DNA of 64,000 bases, taken from the NCBI GenBank assembly GCA_022575985.1, contig JAKSXM010000231.1:4714501-4778500 (forward strand). Reading direction: 5' to 3'. A program made the position numbers and the translations under genes. The notes beneath the pieces were generated by a model. That model was not told where the DNA came from. It was given only the letters and a program-made list of their open reading frames with translations, and made no database searches. Every line of letters starts with the position of its first letter. Positions within the stretch are counted from its first letter, which is position 1. The stretch comes from Anagrus nilaparvatae. Lineage: Eukaryota > Arthropoda > Insecta > Hymenoptera > Mymaridae. Shown here piece by piece: positions 35,010 through 47,238 of this stretch.

Positions 35010-36181
35010 TTACCTTTTTTTCAAATGTAATAAACCGTTACTAATTACTTCTTTTTCCTTTTTTTTTAAGGAATCCATTGATTTTCTAATACCTTTTTGT
35101 TCATCATTGATTTCTTTTTCTTTACCAGTTAAAAATTTTTTTCTTTTCTTTAATTCATCTTTTTTCACAGTGCTTAAAGCAATCGCACTCTTTTTAGCTT
35201 CAATTTCATTACGAATTTCAGCTTTTGAACTATCAACTTCTTCCCCTTGCAATCTTATTTTTAGTAATTTAAGTTCTGCATTTTGTAAAGCTATTTTTCT
35301 TAGTATTTGAGTAATGTCCGCAGTTAGATCGGAAATTTCTTTCTTTATCGGTTGCTTTTTAGCATTTAAATTTTTTAATATTTTTTTATTTTCTTCTAAC
35401 AAATTCTCTTTTTCTTTTTTCTCTCTTAATAATTGATTTGTTAACACATAACATTTATCTGCTTGAGTTGATGTTTTTTTTTTGTTTTTCTTCAGGTTCA
35501 GGAAAATGTAAAATTTCTTGAATTCTGTTAAATTAATGTTATTTACAGTTACTAAAAAAACGTAAGGATAAATTTTATAAAAAAAAAATAATAGGAAACA
35601 ATGAAAGTAGCAAAAATATTAAGTACCTAGAAAATTTTGTTGACTTTTATTATTTGAATCAATAATAACTGTTTCATAATCAAGTGTAGCTGATTTAGTA
35701 GTATGATTAAACCTGCTGAAATTCCCTGTATAATTAAGATTATTGGTAATTGATGCTAACTGAGGCTGTGTACTATTTAATTGAATCTGTGCATAGTAAA
35801 ATATTTTTATTATGATTTTGCTGAATTAAAATTGAGAAAAAAAACCAAGATTTTTTTAATTATTAAAGGAAGCTATAATTTAATATTTACATTGTCAATA
35901 TTTGATTTTCCAAGTTCTTGTTGTACATTTTTCTCTATTGAGTTATATTCTATATAATTATTGGGTTGTTCATTAGAAGAAAAACTTTCTTCAGTAATTG
36001 TGCTGCTAGTAGCCGATCGTTGATTGTTTAACTTGGCCACTGTTCTAAGATCTAATTATGAATAGTAAATAAATTTAATTTATAGAAAATTACTTGTAAT
36101 TATCGTATTATATTTGAATATTATTTTTCATACCAAAATTATTTTTCTTTAAAGTTGCTTGAGTATTTAATCCTCCATTAA
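35010..36181 (-). CDS. 3' exons of an unknown coiled-coil gene split by the 23.3-kb insertion
   Basis: Minus-strand exons with GT...AG borders are 36181-36134 (3' half of a split exon, NGGLNTQATLKKNNF), 36051-35891 (LRTVAKLNNQRSATSSTI...), 35786-35627 (IQLNSTQPQLASITNNLN...) and 35524-35010. The splice phases agree at every junction, and the last exon then reads open to TAG-type end at 35010. Most is Ser/Asn/Thr-rich and disordered. The last exon is a long Lys/Glu coiled coil (REKKEKENLLEENKKILKNL, later KKKEKEVISNGLLHLKKR). The short YVLTNQLL segment after a basic run recalls tails of pogo/Tigger transposases, so a domesticated transposon origin is possible but unproven. Confidence 0.55.
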
Positions 36182-36196
36182 CCCAATAGGCCAAAA

Positions 36197-36320
36197 GAAT
36201 TCGTGATGAATTCGTAGCGAATTCGCAGGAATTCGTGACGAATTCGTAAAATTAAATTTGACGAATTTGTGACAAATTCACGAATGAGAATGAATTTGAA
36301 TTCGTCACGAATTCGTGGGG
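36197..36320. repeat. GAATTCGTGACGAATTCG subterminal repeats, left end
   Basis: At least eight overlapping copies of (G)AATTCGT(G/A)(A/G)(C/T)GAATTCG variants in about 120 bp, themselves palindromic. A matching cluster lies at 59390-59450. Such clusters near TIRs are typical of transposase binding sites. Confidence 0.75.
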
Positions 36321-36409
36321 AATCCTTCGCATAAAACTAAGGACTTCCTGCAGGACGTTCTTTTATGAGACTTCTAGGACGTCCTACTATAATTTATATA
36401 ATGTATAAA

Positions 36410-36620
36410 ATAAAAAAAAATTATTTTTTTTTTTTAATTAATTTTTATTAATTATTGATTTTTTTTTAATTTAAATTTATTTTTTTTTTTTTAATTATTA
36501 TTTATTATAAATAATTTTTTTTTTTGTATTATATTTTATTTTTTTTAATTATATATAATTTGATTTATTTATTATTAACAATTTTTTTTTTTTTAATTAT
36601 ATAAATAATGTTTTATTACT
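36410..36620. repeat. T/A low-complexity tract
   Basis: Repeated tttttttttaatt-type units with almost no G or C; possibly an expanded A/T-rich simple repeat. Confidence 0.7.
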
Positions 36621-36664
36621 TAAAATTATTTTACAAATTTATTTAAATTAAAAAAAAGTGAGAG

Positions 36665-36745
36665 GGTTTTTTGGGGATTTAAACCCGACTCCTCCCAGTG
36701 CGAAGCAAGCGTGCAGACACTTACGCCATTAGTGCGTTACAATAA
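36665..36745 (-). other. tRNA-like sequence, possible SINE head
   Basis: On the minus strand the segment contains TGGCGTAAGTG, like an internal A box, then 30 nt later GTCGGGTTTAAATCCC, like a B box. Spacing and the GC content against an AT-rich background suggest a tRNA-derived SINE or tRNA relic. The acceptor and T stems do not pair cleanly, so a working tRNA is unlikely. Confidence 0.4.
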
Positions 36746-37034
36746 AAAATCGAGATCTGACAATCATATGATGTGGATATTTATCTGTTATTTGTATAAT
36801 GTTTTTATTTACTTGCATATTTATATATTTAATATATGATTGCGATTTAAAGAATATATTAAAAATAAAATAATGTGTAGTAATTTTTTTATAACTTTAA
36901 AAATAAAGTTTATTACAATAAAGTGGGTTGACTAAGTTATACTCTAAAAATGTTAGTTATTAAAAATGCATTCGATTTTGTTAAGTTAATTAAAAGTGTT
37001 AACTCAATTTACTCAACTTATTAACTCAATTAAC

Positions 37035-37728
37035 TTAGGCCATATAGAAATCCTGCACATTTTCCAGATTTTCTTTATATTGATAATTTATCCAGTTCTT
37101 GAAACAGTTTTGAAATTGTGAAAATCTAAATGCTATTGACAAATTTTTCAAGTCATGCATATACTGCTAGTTCTTAGCTATTCTTACCCAACTCTGAGGT
37201 CGATGTCTTTAATTTAAAAAATACCGATTGCCCTGTGTTTGGTACGTCAAAATATGATTACTGGCCAATTGTTGAGGCTCTAGGTGGCTTGGTTACTATT
37301 TGGCAGCTGTTTTTCCCCAAATTTGATTTTATTCGAATTCTCAGCCACACGTTTGCTTTTTATTTTCTAGACGCGTAAAATAAGCCTAAATATATTTTCC
37401 AAGTCACCTAGAGCCTTAAAAATTGTCCAGTAATCATATTTTGACGTGCCAAACACAGTGCAATCGGTATTTTTTAAATTCAAGACATCGATCTCAGACT
37501 TGGGTAAAAATAGCTAAGAACTAGCGGTATATGCATGACTTTAAAAATTTATGAATAGCATTTAGATTTTCAAAATTTCAAAACTGTTTCAAGAACCGGA
37601 TGAGAAACCAGCTTAAAAACACTAAGTTTCAAATGAGTCTTAATAATATGCTTCAACGGAATAAACTCTTAGCAAAGTATCAATATAAAGAAAATCTGGA
37701 AAATGTGCAGAATTTCTATGTGGCCTAA
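37035..37728. mobile_element. 694-bp foldback element with TTAGGCC ends
   Basis: Long arms, starting TTAGGCCATATAGAAAT at 37035 and ending in the reverse complement at 37728, match over most of their length (landmarks tgcacattttccagattttc, gcatatactgctagttcttagc, agtaatcatattttgacg). The arms differ by a ~90-bp extra piece near 37590-37680. No coding content. Confidence 0.82.
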
Positions 37729-37869
37729 AATATTATATTTAATAATAATATTATATTTAATATTATATTTAACAGGCAGATTTCCGAGAAACAAAAAAAA
37801 AATTACGTTTTTTTTAAAGACTATATTTTCAAAAAATGATAGTTACTCTAGTCAATATAAGGGTTTGGT

Positions 37870-38340
37870 TTTGTTATCACTAGGCCTCTAAAGATTCGGT
37901 CTAGTAGAGTTTTTTAGTAGGGATATTATCGCTATTTTTGCTCTGTCTCTCATCAGATTCGGACCAGTGGGACCATGGTCACGAATATTGAGTTAATGTT
38001 CATAAAAAATTGGAGCTTCACCCTTAAATTAGTAAAAACTACCCCTAAAGGGATATTCTCGCTATATTTGCTCTGTCTCTCATCAGATTCGGTTCAGTGG
38101 GGTTTTTCGAGTCGCTAATCACAAATATTGATGTATTTTTATGAGAAATCGGGGAAAATTATGGAAACAAAATTAGTATTGTTGATTTAAGAGTGAAGCC
38201 ACGATTCCTCATAAAAATACCTCAATAAGCTTCTTTAGACAAAATCTGAGAATAGCCAGAGCAAAAGTAGCAAAAATACCCCTTTTTGGGGAGAGTTTTT
38301 GTTGATTTAAGGGTGAAAGCCCGATTTTTTTATAAAAAAC
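37870..38340 (+). repeat. Tandem dispersed repeat, 'cacccttaaattag...aaaactacccctaaa' family
   Basis: Three degenerate ~150-bp units carry gctctgtctctcatcagattcgg, then a tcacgaatattga-like phrase, then a ccttaaattagtaaaaactacccc phrase. The same phrases recur at 44930-45230, 57970-58280 and inverted at 58540-58800. Confidence 0.75.
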
Positions 38341-38500
38341 TAGGGGGCTCCGCCCCCTGCGCGCTTCGCGCGCCAACCCCCGTAGAGTGATTGAAAGAGT
38401 GAGTTAGTCATGAAAACAACAAAATTTTAAATGCAATTTTAATAATTACTTTCAATTAAAAATATTTCCGCGCGCCAACCCCCGTAGAGCGCGAACAGTT
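38340..38500. repeat. GC-rich palindromes GGGGGCTCCGCCCCC and GCGCGCTTCGCGCGC
   Basis: Two short perfect palindromes side by side at 38345-38375, followed by caacccccgtagag, which recurs at 38470-38485. The first palindrome matches the one in each unit of the 18-21 kb array. Confidence 0.75.
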
Positions 38501-39125
38501 TTTTAAATATATTATCCTTTTGGAATATGTTTCTTACTTAAATACATCATTTGAACAAAATTATATCAATTTGGTTTAAAATTAAATTAGTTTATTGTAG
38601 GTTCATATTATCAATTTATTTCAGTTTTGCTAAAGGACCCATGCGTCATTTTGGTAGTGATTTTAACTTAGATAATACTGACCATAATTAATTAATATAA
38701 ATATATAGTCAAGTAATCTAATTTGGACTAAAAGGCGTTAATCTTCATAGTGTGTTATCTGTCGTTCATATGTAAATTAATATTTATAAAATTATATTTT
38801 TAATTATATTGATTTACCTTTATGTAATATATAAAAATAAATATGGGATTAATAAAAATTTCATAATTATATTAGAGTCATTCTCTGTCAGAAAAGCAAA
38901 ACCTTCCAGGTCGGGTCGCTGAAACCGGCTAAAACATTTTTTTTGGCAATTACCTATCCAAAATGGACCATGTCCCCAAATTTTAGCCCTTAATATGGAA
39001 AAATAAGCCCAGGGCGAATTTTTGAAAAAAAAACGCGTTTTCATCTTTTCTCAACCACCCATTCTTCTTTTATATGCCATTCCTTCTAGAAATTATTAAA
39101 AATAATGAGAAAAGAGGTACTATAG
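38501..39125. other. AT-rich, no supportable gene
   Basis: An open frame on the minus strand at 38820-39044 shows no domain and lies in repeat-like sequence. Confidence 0.4.
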
Positions 39126-41571
39126 TAAAATTTCCTCAGGAATCCATTCTTGCCATTAGTTTTGAAAAATTCCTACACGGGGAGCCGGAAAATCGATAAA
39201 TTCACAGGGTATTTTACAGAAGCTACAGAAAAATTATATATCCGATTTTTTTATTAAGCTTCTCAGAAAAAGCGTGTTTTTATATATATTTTCGGATGCC
39301 ATATCAACCTAGATGCGATCGAACTTCCTAGACCCTAAAATAATCAAAAAATCGTAAATTTTTTTCAATTTTTCTCATTTTTTTTCAATTTTTTGAATTT
39401 TCCCGCTCTAAATGACTCCGAAAGATATAAAAAAGTTAAGATTCGGATTCCCAGGGAAATTTTACATACTTTCCTTATTTAAATAATTTTTAGGCTTTAA
39501 TGTAAACGATCTCACACCAAATGCTTTCAACACTAAAGTTGGATTTTCATCGTTTTTCAACAGTTTTTCTGAATTTTCCCGCGCTTAAAGACCTAATAAG
39601 AGTTATATAAGTTCAGATTCGGTTTCTCCAGGAAATTTCATATAATTTCTATTCTATTAAAATCTTTAGACTTTAGTATAAACGAGTTTATAGCAATGCG
39701 TTTCAAAATTCTGATGTTTCTTGTTTTTTTACATTTTTTTTGTATTTTTGCGGTTACTCTAACAAAAATAACCATGGGGTACTATTCTCTGGCTCAAATT
39801 GTTATATTTCCCTAGATCAAGGAACTTTTTACATTACCTGGGGGTTTTCGAGGTTGTGAAAATCATTTTTATGAATGAAAATTTTTATTTTTTCGCCCTA
39901 GCATTTTTTCCAGTTTTACAAAATGGCAGACTTTAAAACATGTCAGAATAAGCTTTTTACATTGCTTGAAGGTTTTGGAGGTCGAAAAAACGTTTTTATC
40001 AATGAAATTTTTCATTAATTGGCCCCAGCATATTTTCCGATTTTCCAATACGGCGGAACAAAAAACATGAAGAGGAAGTTTCTATATTTCCTGGGGATTC
40101 CCGAGCTTAAGAAAGACGTTTTGAATTATGAAAATATTTTTACCCTAGCATATTTCATTCATAAAAACGTTTATCTCGACCTGGAAAACCCCTAGGTAAT
40201 ATAAAAATATCTACTTTTCATGTTTTTTGTTCCGTAATATTGGAAAATCGGAAAATATGCTAGGGTGAAAAAATAAATGTTTTCACCAATGAAAAGATTT
40301 TTCGCATCCTCAAAAACCCCCCAGGCAATGTAAAAAGGTTATTCTGAAATGTTTTTTGGTCCGCCATCTTGGGAACCCAGAAAATGAGCAGGGGCTAAAA
40401 AATTTAAATTTGATGAATGAAAACGTTTTTTTCAACTTTGGAAACCTCCAGATAATGTAGAAAGTTCCTTTATTAATGTTTTCTGTTCCGCCATCTTGGA
40501 AAAAAATATGAAAATCGAAACAATTAAAATTTTTATTTGTACAAACTATTTTTTCAACCGCGAAAACCTTCAGGTAATGTGAAACTTTATATTTTCATAT
40601 TTTTTGGTCCACCATATTGAAAAATCAGAAAATTGTTTTGAATGAAAAATTAAAAATTACGCCTCCAGGATATCAGCTTTGCCTCGTACAGTTCATTTTC
40701 ATCCTCAAGGTATTCCAGGAGATGACAGAAATTTCAGGGAGTTAACCCCCTGCCTCAGGGAGTTAACTCTCTAAATCAGGGAGTTAACTTCCTAAATCAG
40801 GGAGTTAATTCCTTATATTAGGGTTACTAGGGTTATATTAGGGTTAATTACCTCCTGAATTAGAGAGTTGACACCCTGATTTAGGGAGTTATAACTCTCT
40901 GAGCCAGAGAGTAGTACTACATGGTTATTTTTGTTAGAGTAACCGCAAATATACAAAAAAAATGTAAAAAAACAAGAAACATCAGAATTTTGAAACGCAT
41001 TGCTATAAACTCGTTTATACTGAAGCCTAAAGATATTAATAGAATAGAAATTATATGAAATTTCCTGGAGAAACCGAATCTGAACTTATATGACTCTTAT
41101 TAGGTCTTTAAGCGCGGGAAAATTCAGAAAAACTGTTGAAAAACGATGAAAATCCAACTTTAGTGTTGAAAGCATTTGGTGTGAGATCGTTTACATTAAA
41201 GCCTAAAAATTATTTAAATAAGGAAAGTATGTAAAATTTCCCTGGGAATCCGAATCTTAACTTATTTATATCATTCGGAGTCATTTAGAGCGGGAAAATT
41301 CAAAAAATTGAAAAAAAATGAGAAAAATTGAAAAAAATTTACGATTTTTTGATTATTTTAGGGTCTAGGAAGTTCGATCGCATCTAGGTTGATATGGCAT
41401 CCGAAAATATATATAAAAACACGCTTTTTCTGAGAAGCTTAATAAAAAAATCGGATATATAATTTTTCTGTAGCTTCCGTAAAATACCCTGTGAATTTAT
41501 CGATTTTCCGGCTCCCCGTGTAGGAATTTTTCAAAACTAATGGCAGGAATGGATTCCTGAGGAAATTTTAG
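39126..41571. mobile_element. 2.4-kb long-TIR element (arms ~670 bp) inserted in F-box gene
   Basis: Arms 39126-39795 and 40901-41571 are nearly perfect reverse complements starting TAAAATTTCCTCAGGAATCC. The interior has a run of degenerate ~115-bp units, in both orientations, around tttttacattgc(t)tgaaggtttt and aatggcaga phrases, and at 40730-40900 repeats of tcagggagttaact. Flanks gtactatag and gtagtatca could be a decayed 9-bp target duplication, which with the long TIRs would suggest a Mutator-like element. No transposase. Confidence 0.85.
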
Positions 41572-41577
41572 TAGTAT

Positions 41578-42589
41578 CAGTATATTGATTGTTTAAGATT
41601 AATTTTTTTAAATTGTTACAACATAATAACGAATATAAAATTTCATCTGTAATACTATTTGATATTTCTAAGGACATTAATTTTTTAAATTTTGTTAAAT
41701 TTAGTCTGAAATATTTATAAACCAAAGATATAAAATTTAATTTTAAAATAGTAATGTTATTACAGTCATTAGCCACAATAATAAAATTTAGAATAATTCC
41801 ATGTAAGATAAGGTGTTGTAATTCCGATAAGTTTGAAGTAATATTTTTAATAATGTATGTACGATTTTGATCAACACTATTCAAATCGATTTCAAATTTA
41901 ATTAATTTGTATTTTTTTTCTAATAATAAATCTATTGTAATATCATATAAATCCGTATTACATTTTACTAATTCTAAGGTCTCTAATGAGTTTAAATTTT
42001 TTAACATTTTTTTAAATGAATTTATTTCAGTGATGTTAACTTTTATTAATCGTAATTGTTTTAAATCTATTGATACTTTATTGAAACAATGTCCATCTAC
42101 CTTTAATCGTTTAAGTGTGATACTGGTAATATTTTTATTCTTTAATAATAAATAAAATATTGGTAAATCCAACTTATATTTGTCTCTATCACCATCAATA
42201 ATTATCTCTTTTAGATTTTCACAAAAATGTGCGATTAAACTCGGACTAATGGGTTGATCAATAATGCTAACAGATCTTAAATATAATTTTGCTTTTGAAA
42301 CCAAGTTGTTGTAAAATTTTCTAATTTGATTTGGGTTTATATCAAATTTATCATCAAAATACGTTGATCTATACGAAAATTCCATTGTTTTGTAGATCCA
42401 TGATTGACTGCTTATATTATTCCATAATTTACAAACACGTTCAGCCTTGATTTTCTCTTTAGGTTTAAGATATTCGAATATATACAGCAATATATAATGG
42501 TGAATATCATTTATTTCTATAAAAAAGAAATCAAAGATTAAGAAATTAAAAACTTTTATTTGGTTTGTATACACACAAACAAAATACAT
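41578..42589 (-). CDS. F-box/LRR protein, C-terminus cut by transposon insertion
   Basis: F-box proteins bring substrates to SCF ubiquitin ligases. The F-box is INDIHHYILLYIFEYLKPKE followed by KAERVCKLWNNISSQSWIYK. After it come leucine-rich repeats (LKEIIIDGD, ITSITLKRLKVDG, LRLIKVNITEINS, LETLELVKCNTD, LQHLILHGIIL, LMSLEISN, LKKLILNNQYTD). An acceptor (ttttttatag) at 42517-42518 suggests the coding exon starts at 42516 in phase 2, and the Met at 42589 would then be intronic. The last residues (after QYTDTT) are translated from the TIR of the 39126-41571 element, so the original repeats are truncated. The rest of the gene was not found left of the element. Confidence 0.7.
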
Positions 42590-44639
42590 GGAGCATGTTT
42601 ACTTATTTATTATATTATATGTATTTTATAATCTGTAATATAACCTTTATTTAATGTCATGATTTTAAATCCAAACCATTACGAATAGCTAATTGCATAT
42701 TATTACATATTTTACATTAGCCTACAAGGCTAATACAAAAGTCAAAATGGTACAGATTTGCCCATAAAATCTACATTGGCCCAAAAGGTCCACTTTGGTC
42801 CATAATGTCCACATATATTAACATGTTTTTTATATTTTTTTTAGATCATTCATCAATATTACTTATTCAAAATTGTTCCAAAATTTAAAATCAAAATAAT
42901 TCCATTTTATAAAAGATCCAGGCAAAAGTAATACATTCAAATTAAAATAATTTAATATTATAGGTATATTCTATATTGGTATATTATAATAATTATCTTT
43001 ATTATAATGTATAAATTTTAATTTCAGGATTTATTAAAGGACGATTATTACAGATTTTATTAATTGACGCTTTGAGTACATTTTATTGGATATATCAAAT
43101 AATTGTTAAATAACATCTATTATTTTATTTTAATAATTTTGAAGGATTGCTGAGATTTTATTCAATCGATATAATAAGGTAAATTATGATTTTATTTAAT
43201 ATTTAGTTAATTCTTTATTTTTCATAATTTTTAATTAAAGTAATACATTAAATCCTTCTTATTATAATCTACAATCTTTGTTTAAATGATATTTCATCAC
43301 AAAAAATATTTATTTAGTTTTTACCGGTAGTTATATCAGGTTGTACACCAGTTATTTTGTTAAGTTTACTACAGGTAAACTTAGTCGTTTTACTTGAAAA
43401 GCTAACTTTTTTTATAATATGTGTTTGGGAAATAACTTTTATGTTATCTAAAAAAACTAAAATTACTTATAAATTGATGTTTTTATGTTATATGTAATAT
43501 TTTTTTAGTGTTTAGATTAAGCACATATTTGTTTTTTGTTATACTGGTGTTCAATTTTGCTTTCTTTTTCATAAATAATAAAATTTATTAATAAAATGTT
43601 TGAAAACATTCGATAAGGGTGTAATTATAAGTTTATTTCATTTTATGTTATGAAAAACTGTTTTAATGAGATTTTGTGACGTGATTAATTTTACCTTTTT
43701 TTGGTTAAAAAATATTTTCTTATCATTTCATTATTAGAAATTTTACCTACAATGCGGGTTGTTACTATTTTTTGTTTTGTTAGTATTGTTAGGTTTTTTT
43801 GGTTCATTGATCAAGATTGTTGTAATAATCTTTAATAAAAATTATCTTAGCACGATTAAATCATCCTTATACTCTTAAAAAATTTTTCTATTATTTTCGC
43901 GATGTAATTGTTTTTAATTGTTTCAAATGTGTTTTTTGGAAGCTGTACAAGAATTTGGAGAAATTTTTTTTTAAAAATATTATTTATTCAAAAATTGTTA
44001 TTATAAACATTTAAAATGGATATTTTGTTTTTTTGTATTATTTAATATGGTTTAAAAAAATGGTACTTTATTTGCAAATACGATTGGTATTCTATTTGTT
44101 TTTTTATTTACAAAAAATTTTTATTTAAAAATAGATGTAATATACATAGTCTTTGACGGCAATTGTTGACACTGGTCTTTATAAATGTGGAATAATAGGA
44201 TCAGTATTGGTCAATCAGAGCTAGTTCGCTCAAAAATAAATTTTTTTTTTATCGTTTAACTTTTTCCTGAATATTTGAATATTTACAAAAAAAAAAAAAT
44301 TTTTATACCCAATAATTATTTTTTATGCATGACTTTAATCATGTCATTTGGCGTAAGTATATTAAAAATTATTTTATTTGTTTAATTTAAACAATTTATT
44401 CCCAAAAGATTTTGTTTGTTTTTTTTTACGCTGTATGCGATTAATTATGGTTTGTAATGGTTAAAATAAAATTTTTTAAAATAATGATTAATTAATTCAA
44501 GACTCTTGAAAACTATAGAATATAGTAGATTATATTTTACTTGTGATATGGAAATTTATTTTTACTTTTATTTTATTTATAATTAGTATGATGTAATATT
44601 TTGTCATTTACAAATAAATAAATAGGCGAGGTTAATTTT
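42590..44639. other. AT-rich, no gene; degenerate 'aaaaggtcca' motif near 42720-42830
   Basis: 42720-42815 contains ttggcccaaaaggtccactttgg and similar phrases related to the minisatellite at 57440-57930. The rest is A/T-rich with no coding signal. Confidence 0.45.
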
Positions 44640-44900
44640 AGGTATAAGAGTAATATGGATTTAGGGACTTTAGATTACTTTCGATATAGAGATATAGAAT
44701 AATTTGTGTTTGGCTAATTGGAATAGTTTTGTTTTTGAGTCTTTACATTAGGTATAGATGATAATTACAATTCATAGGAAACGCAAATTATATTGTTTAT
44801 GTGTGACTATGCTCAGTTGTAGGTAAATATGTTTTATGCATTTTTATATAAACCGGTTATAAGATTATTTTATATATTTTCAATATTGATTTACAAATAA
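44640..44900 (+). repeat. Direct repeat of 46510-46750
   Basis: Shared landmarks with the later copy are gggactt(t/a)aga, ggtatagatgataattacaat, tgtgactatgct and aaccggttataag. Moderate divergence. Confidence 0.7.
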
Positions 44901-44929
44901 TTAATTATATGAAAGGGGTCACTAAAAGG

Positions 44930-45230
44930 GATGATATTCTTATTTTCGTACTTGTAGTAACCAGGATATACCCATATAGATTTTTTGGGTCACTGATTAA
45001 TAGTTTCATTTTCCTTTTTATAAATAATTAAAATGTCACCCTTAAATTGGCTAAAACCACCCCAGATAAGGGGGTATTTTTGTTATATCCATATTTTTAG
45101 CAACCAAAATACGCATATATAGATTTTTTGGGTTGCCCATCAAAAATTTCGACTTCCTTTTATTATATAAATGAAATTTCATTCATAAATTGGCTAAATT
45201 AATATTCAGGATATGCCCATATATGTTTTT
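44930..45230 (+). repeat. Member of the 'cacccttaaattggctaaaaccacccc' repeat family
   Basis: Two to three degenerate units with catatagattttttgggt(c/t)gc phrases and the ccttaaattggctaaaaccacccc phrase. Same family as 37870-38340 and 57970-58800. Confidence 0.7.
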
Positions 45231-46019
45231 TTTATGAAAAAAATTAAAATTTATACTTAATGTCCAAAATAATCTGTACATTGTGTTATTAATTTTTAAA
45301 TTTCAATTATTTTATGCTGATCTACAATTATGTCAAATTTTTTTTTTTTCAATTTTTTTTCTCATCCTTTAATTAATAGATTTTTTAAGACGTAAGTTTT
45401 AATTAAAATTTCTTTTGTTCTTGTTTTTTTTAATGTGACCGATTACAGTACGATCATATATGATTTTTCGAAAATTAGTCATTCTTATTTTAAGAGGGGG
45501 TTAAAATTTGGCGTTTTTCGGGAACAAAAAATTGTGTCGTTTTTAGGAGGTGAAGAGGGGAGGGGGATTTAAAAAAACCATAGTATAATTTTTAGGAAAG
45601 TCAAAGCCTGTTTAAGAGGTATATTGGTTTATTACATCACTGGATGTATTAAAAATTGTGGTATTCTTGTTTTTCATTGTAACATACCACGATATTAATA
45701 AATAATCATACGTAAAATCACCTTATATGATTTTTAAGGTGCTTATTAAAGTTTTTTTTTTTTTCTGCTTTATTAAATTTATTAAATCAATTATGTTTTA
45801 AAATTTAAATAACAAATCATTTATTTTCGTTATATAAAACTATTTTTAATATTAATCTTAAATAAAATTTTTAATTAGTTTCTTATTTTTTACTTTTTTG
45901 GGATGTTATTTAAAAAAAATATAAAAATTACATACATAATTTTATTTTAAACGTACGTTAGAGTTGTCCTGCCATTAAATAATACATATTGTATAAAATT
46001 TATCCATAAAAATATTAAC
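45231..46019. other. AT-rich, no gene seen
   Basis: Only low-complexity sequence and a short G-rich stretch (gaggggaggggg near 45554). Confidence 0.4.
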
Positions 46020-46510
46020 ATGGACCATGTTTATAGGGGGGGGTACTTCGGAATTTGAAAATTAAAGGGGGGGTCCAATTTGTCCCATTTAAGGGGGGGT
46101 GGGTCAAATATGTCCCATTTAAGGGGGGTAGTCAAATATGTCCCTTTTAAGGGGGGTAGTCAAAATTGTTCCATTTAAGAGGGGGGTCAAATTTGTCCCA
46201 TTTAAGGGGTGGGGGGGGGGGGTCAAATTTGTCCCTTTTAAAAGGGGTAGTCAAATTTGTCCCATTTAAGGGGGGTAGTCAAATTTGTCCCATTTAAGGG
46301 GGGGGTCAAATTTGTCCTATTTAAGGAAGGGGTCAAATTTGTCCCATTTATGAGGGGTAGTCAAATTTTTCCATTTAAGGGGGTGGGTCAAGTTTATCCC
46401 ATTTAAGGGGGGGGGGGTCAAATATGTCCCATTTAAGGGTGGTAGTCAAATTTGTCCCATTTAAGGGGGGGGGGGGTCAAATTTGTCCTATTTTGGGGGG
46501 GGGTCAAATG
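46020..46510 (+). repeat. G-rich ~28-bp minisatellite
   Basis: About 17 units of (a)aggggggtagtcaaatttgtcccattt, some with G runs of 10-13. Unit length varies with the G run. Flanked by sequence matching the inverted repeat copy at 62385-62680, which has only one or two units. Confidence 0.9.
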
Positions 46511-46750
46511 GGACTTGGAATAATTTCAATTTTGGGACTTAGAATAATTTGGGTTTAGGAAATCATAATAGATTGGGTTTAGAATCTTAACATTTAGTAA
46601 AGGTGATAATTACAATTTATAAAAATAGGAAATTCTATTTTTTTTGTGTGTCTATGCTGTAAGATTACAGATGTAAATGTAAGTAAAAACATGTTCCATG
46701 CATTTTGATTGTGTGTACACAAATCGGTTATAAGTTTTTTCTATACAATT
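46511..46750 (+). repeat. Flank of minisatellite, related to 44640-44900 and 62385-62600
   Basis: Contains gggactt(g/a)gaataattt repeats and the gataattacaatttataa...ctatgct...aatcggttataag block found at 44640-44900. Confidence 0.65.
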
Positions 46751-46956
46751 AAGGATTTTTTAATATTTAAGTATTTTTTAAACACTGTCGAAAAAATGAT
46801 AATAATATTAAAAAATAAATAATTTTATCATAAGCGAAATGAGTTAACCACAATATTTATAGCTTTACAAATTATTTAAAAAATATTTAAAATATATCAA
46901 ATGCTGTTTTCAAAAATATGTTTAATTTTGTTTATTTTTTTTTTAGTATATTCAAA

Positions 46957-47238
46957 ATGGTAAATCAATTTATAATAGAACAGACTTCCAATGATGGTAA
47001 TAATTTATTTAGATGTTTTTCAAAATACGTTTACAATACGCAGCAATATTATTATTTAATAAGAACAAAAATAGCATCATATATTTTTAATAATTCTGAT
47101 TTTTTTAATAAATATAAGAATAATTTGAATTTATTTAACGAACATGAGTATTATGCTCATATGACTAAAGATAAAGCATATGGCGGATTTTTAGAAATAA
47201 AAGCATTCAGCATAATATATTCAATTAACATAAAAATA

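Noticed and set aside
34993..35310. Plus-strand hydrophobic frame (SFFFKESIDFLIPF...)
   Set aside because: It is antisense to the coiled-coil exon at 35010-35524.
38820..39044. 74-codon minus frame
   Set aside because: Lies in repeat-like sequence and shows no recognisable domain.
46020..46510. G-rich array as a telomeric repeat
   Set aside because: The unit is 28 bp with TCAAATTTGTCCC and does not resemble TTAGG or similar telomere units.
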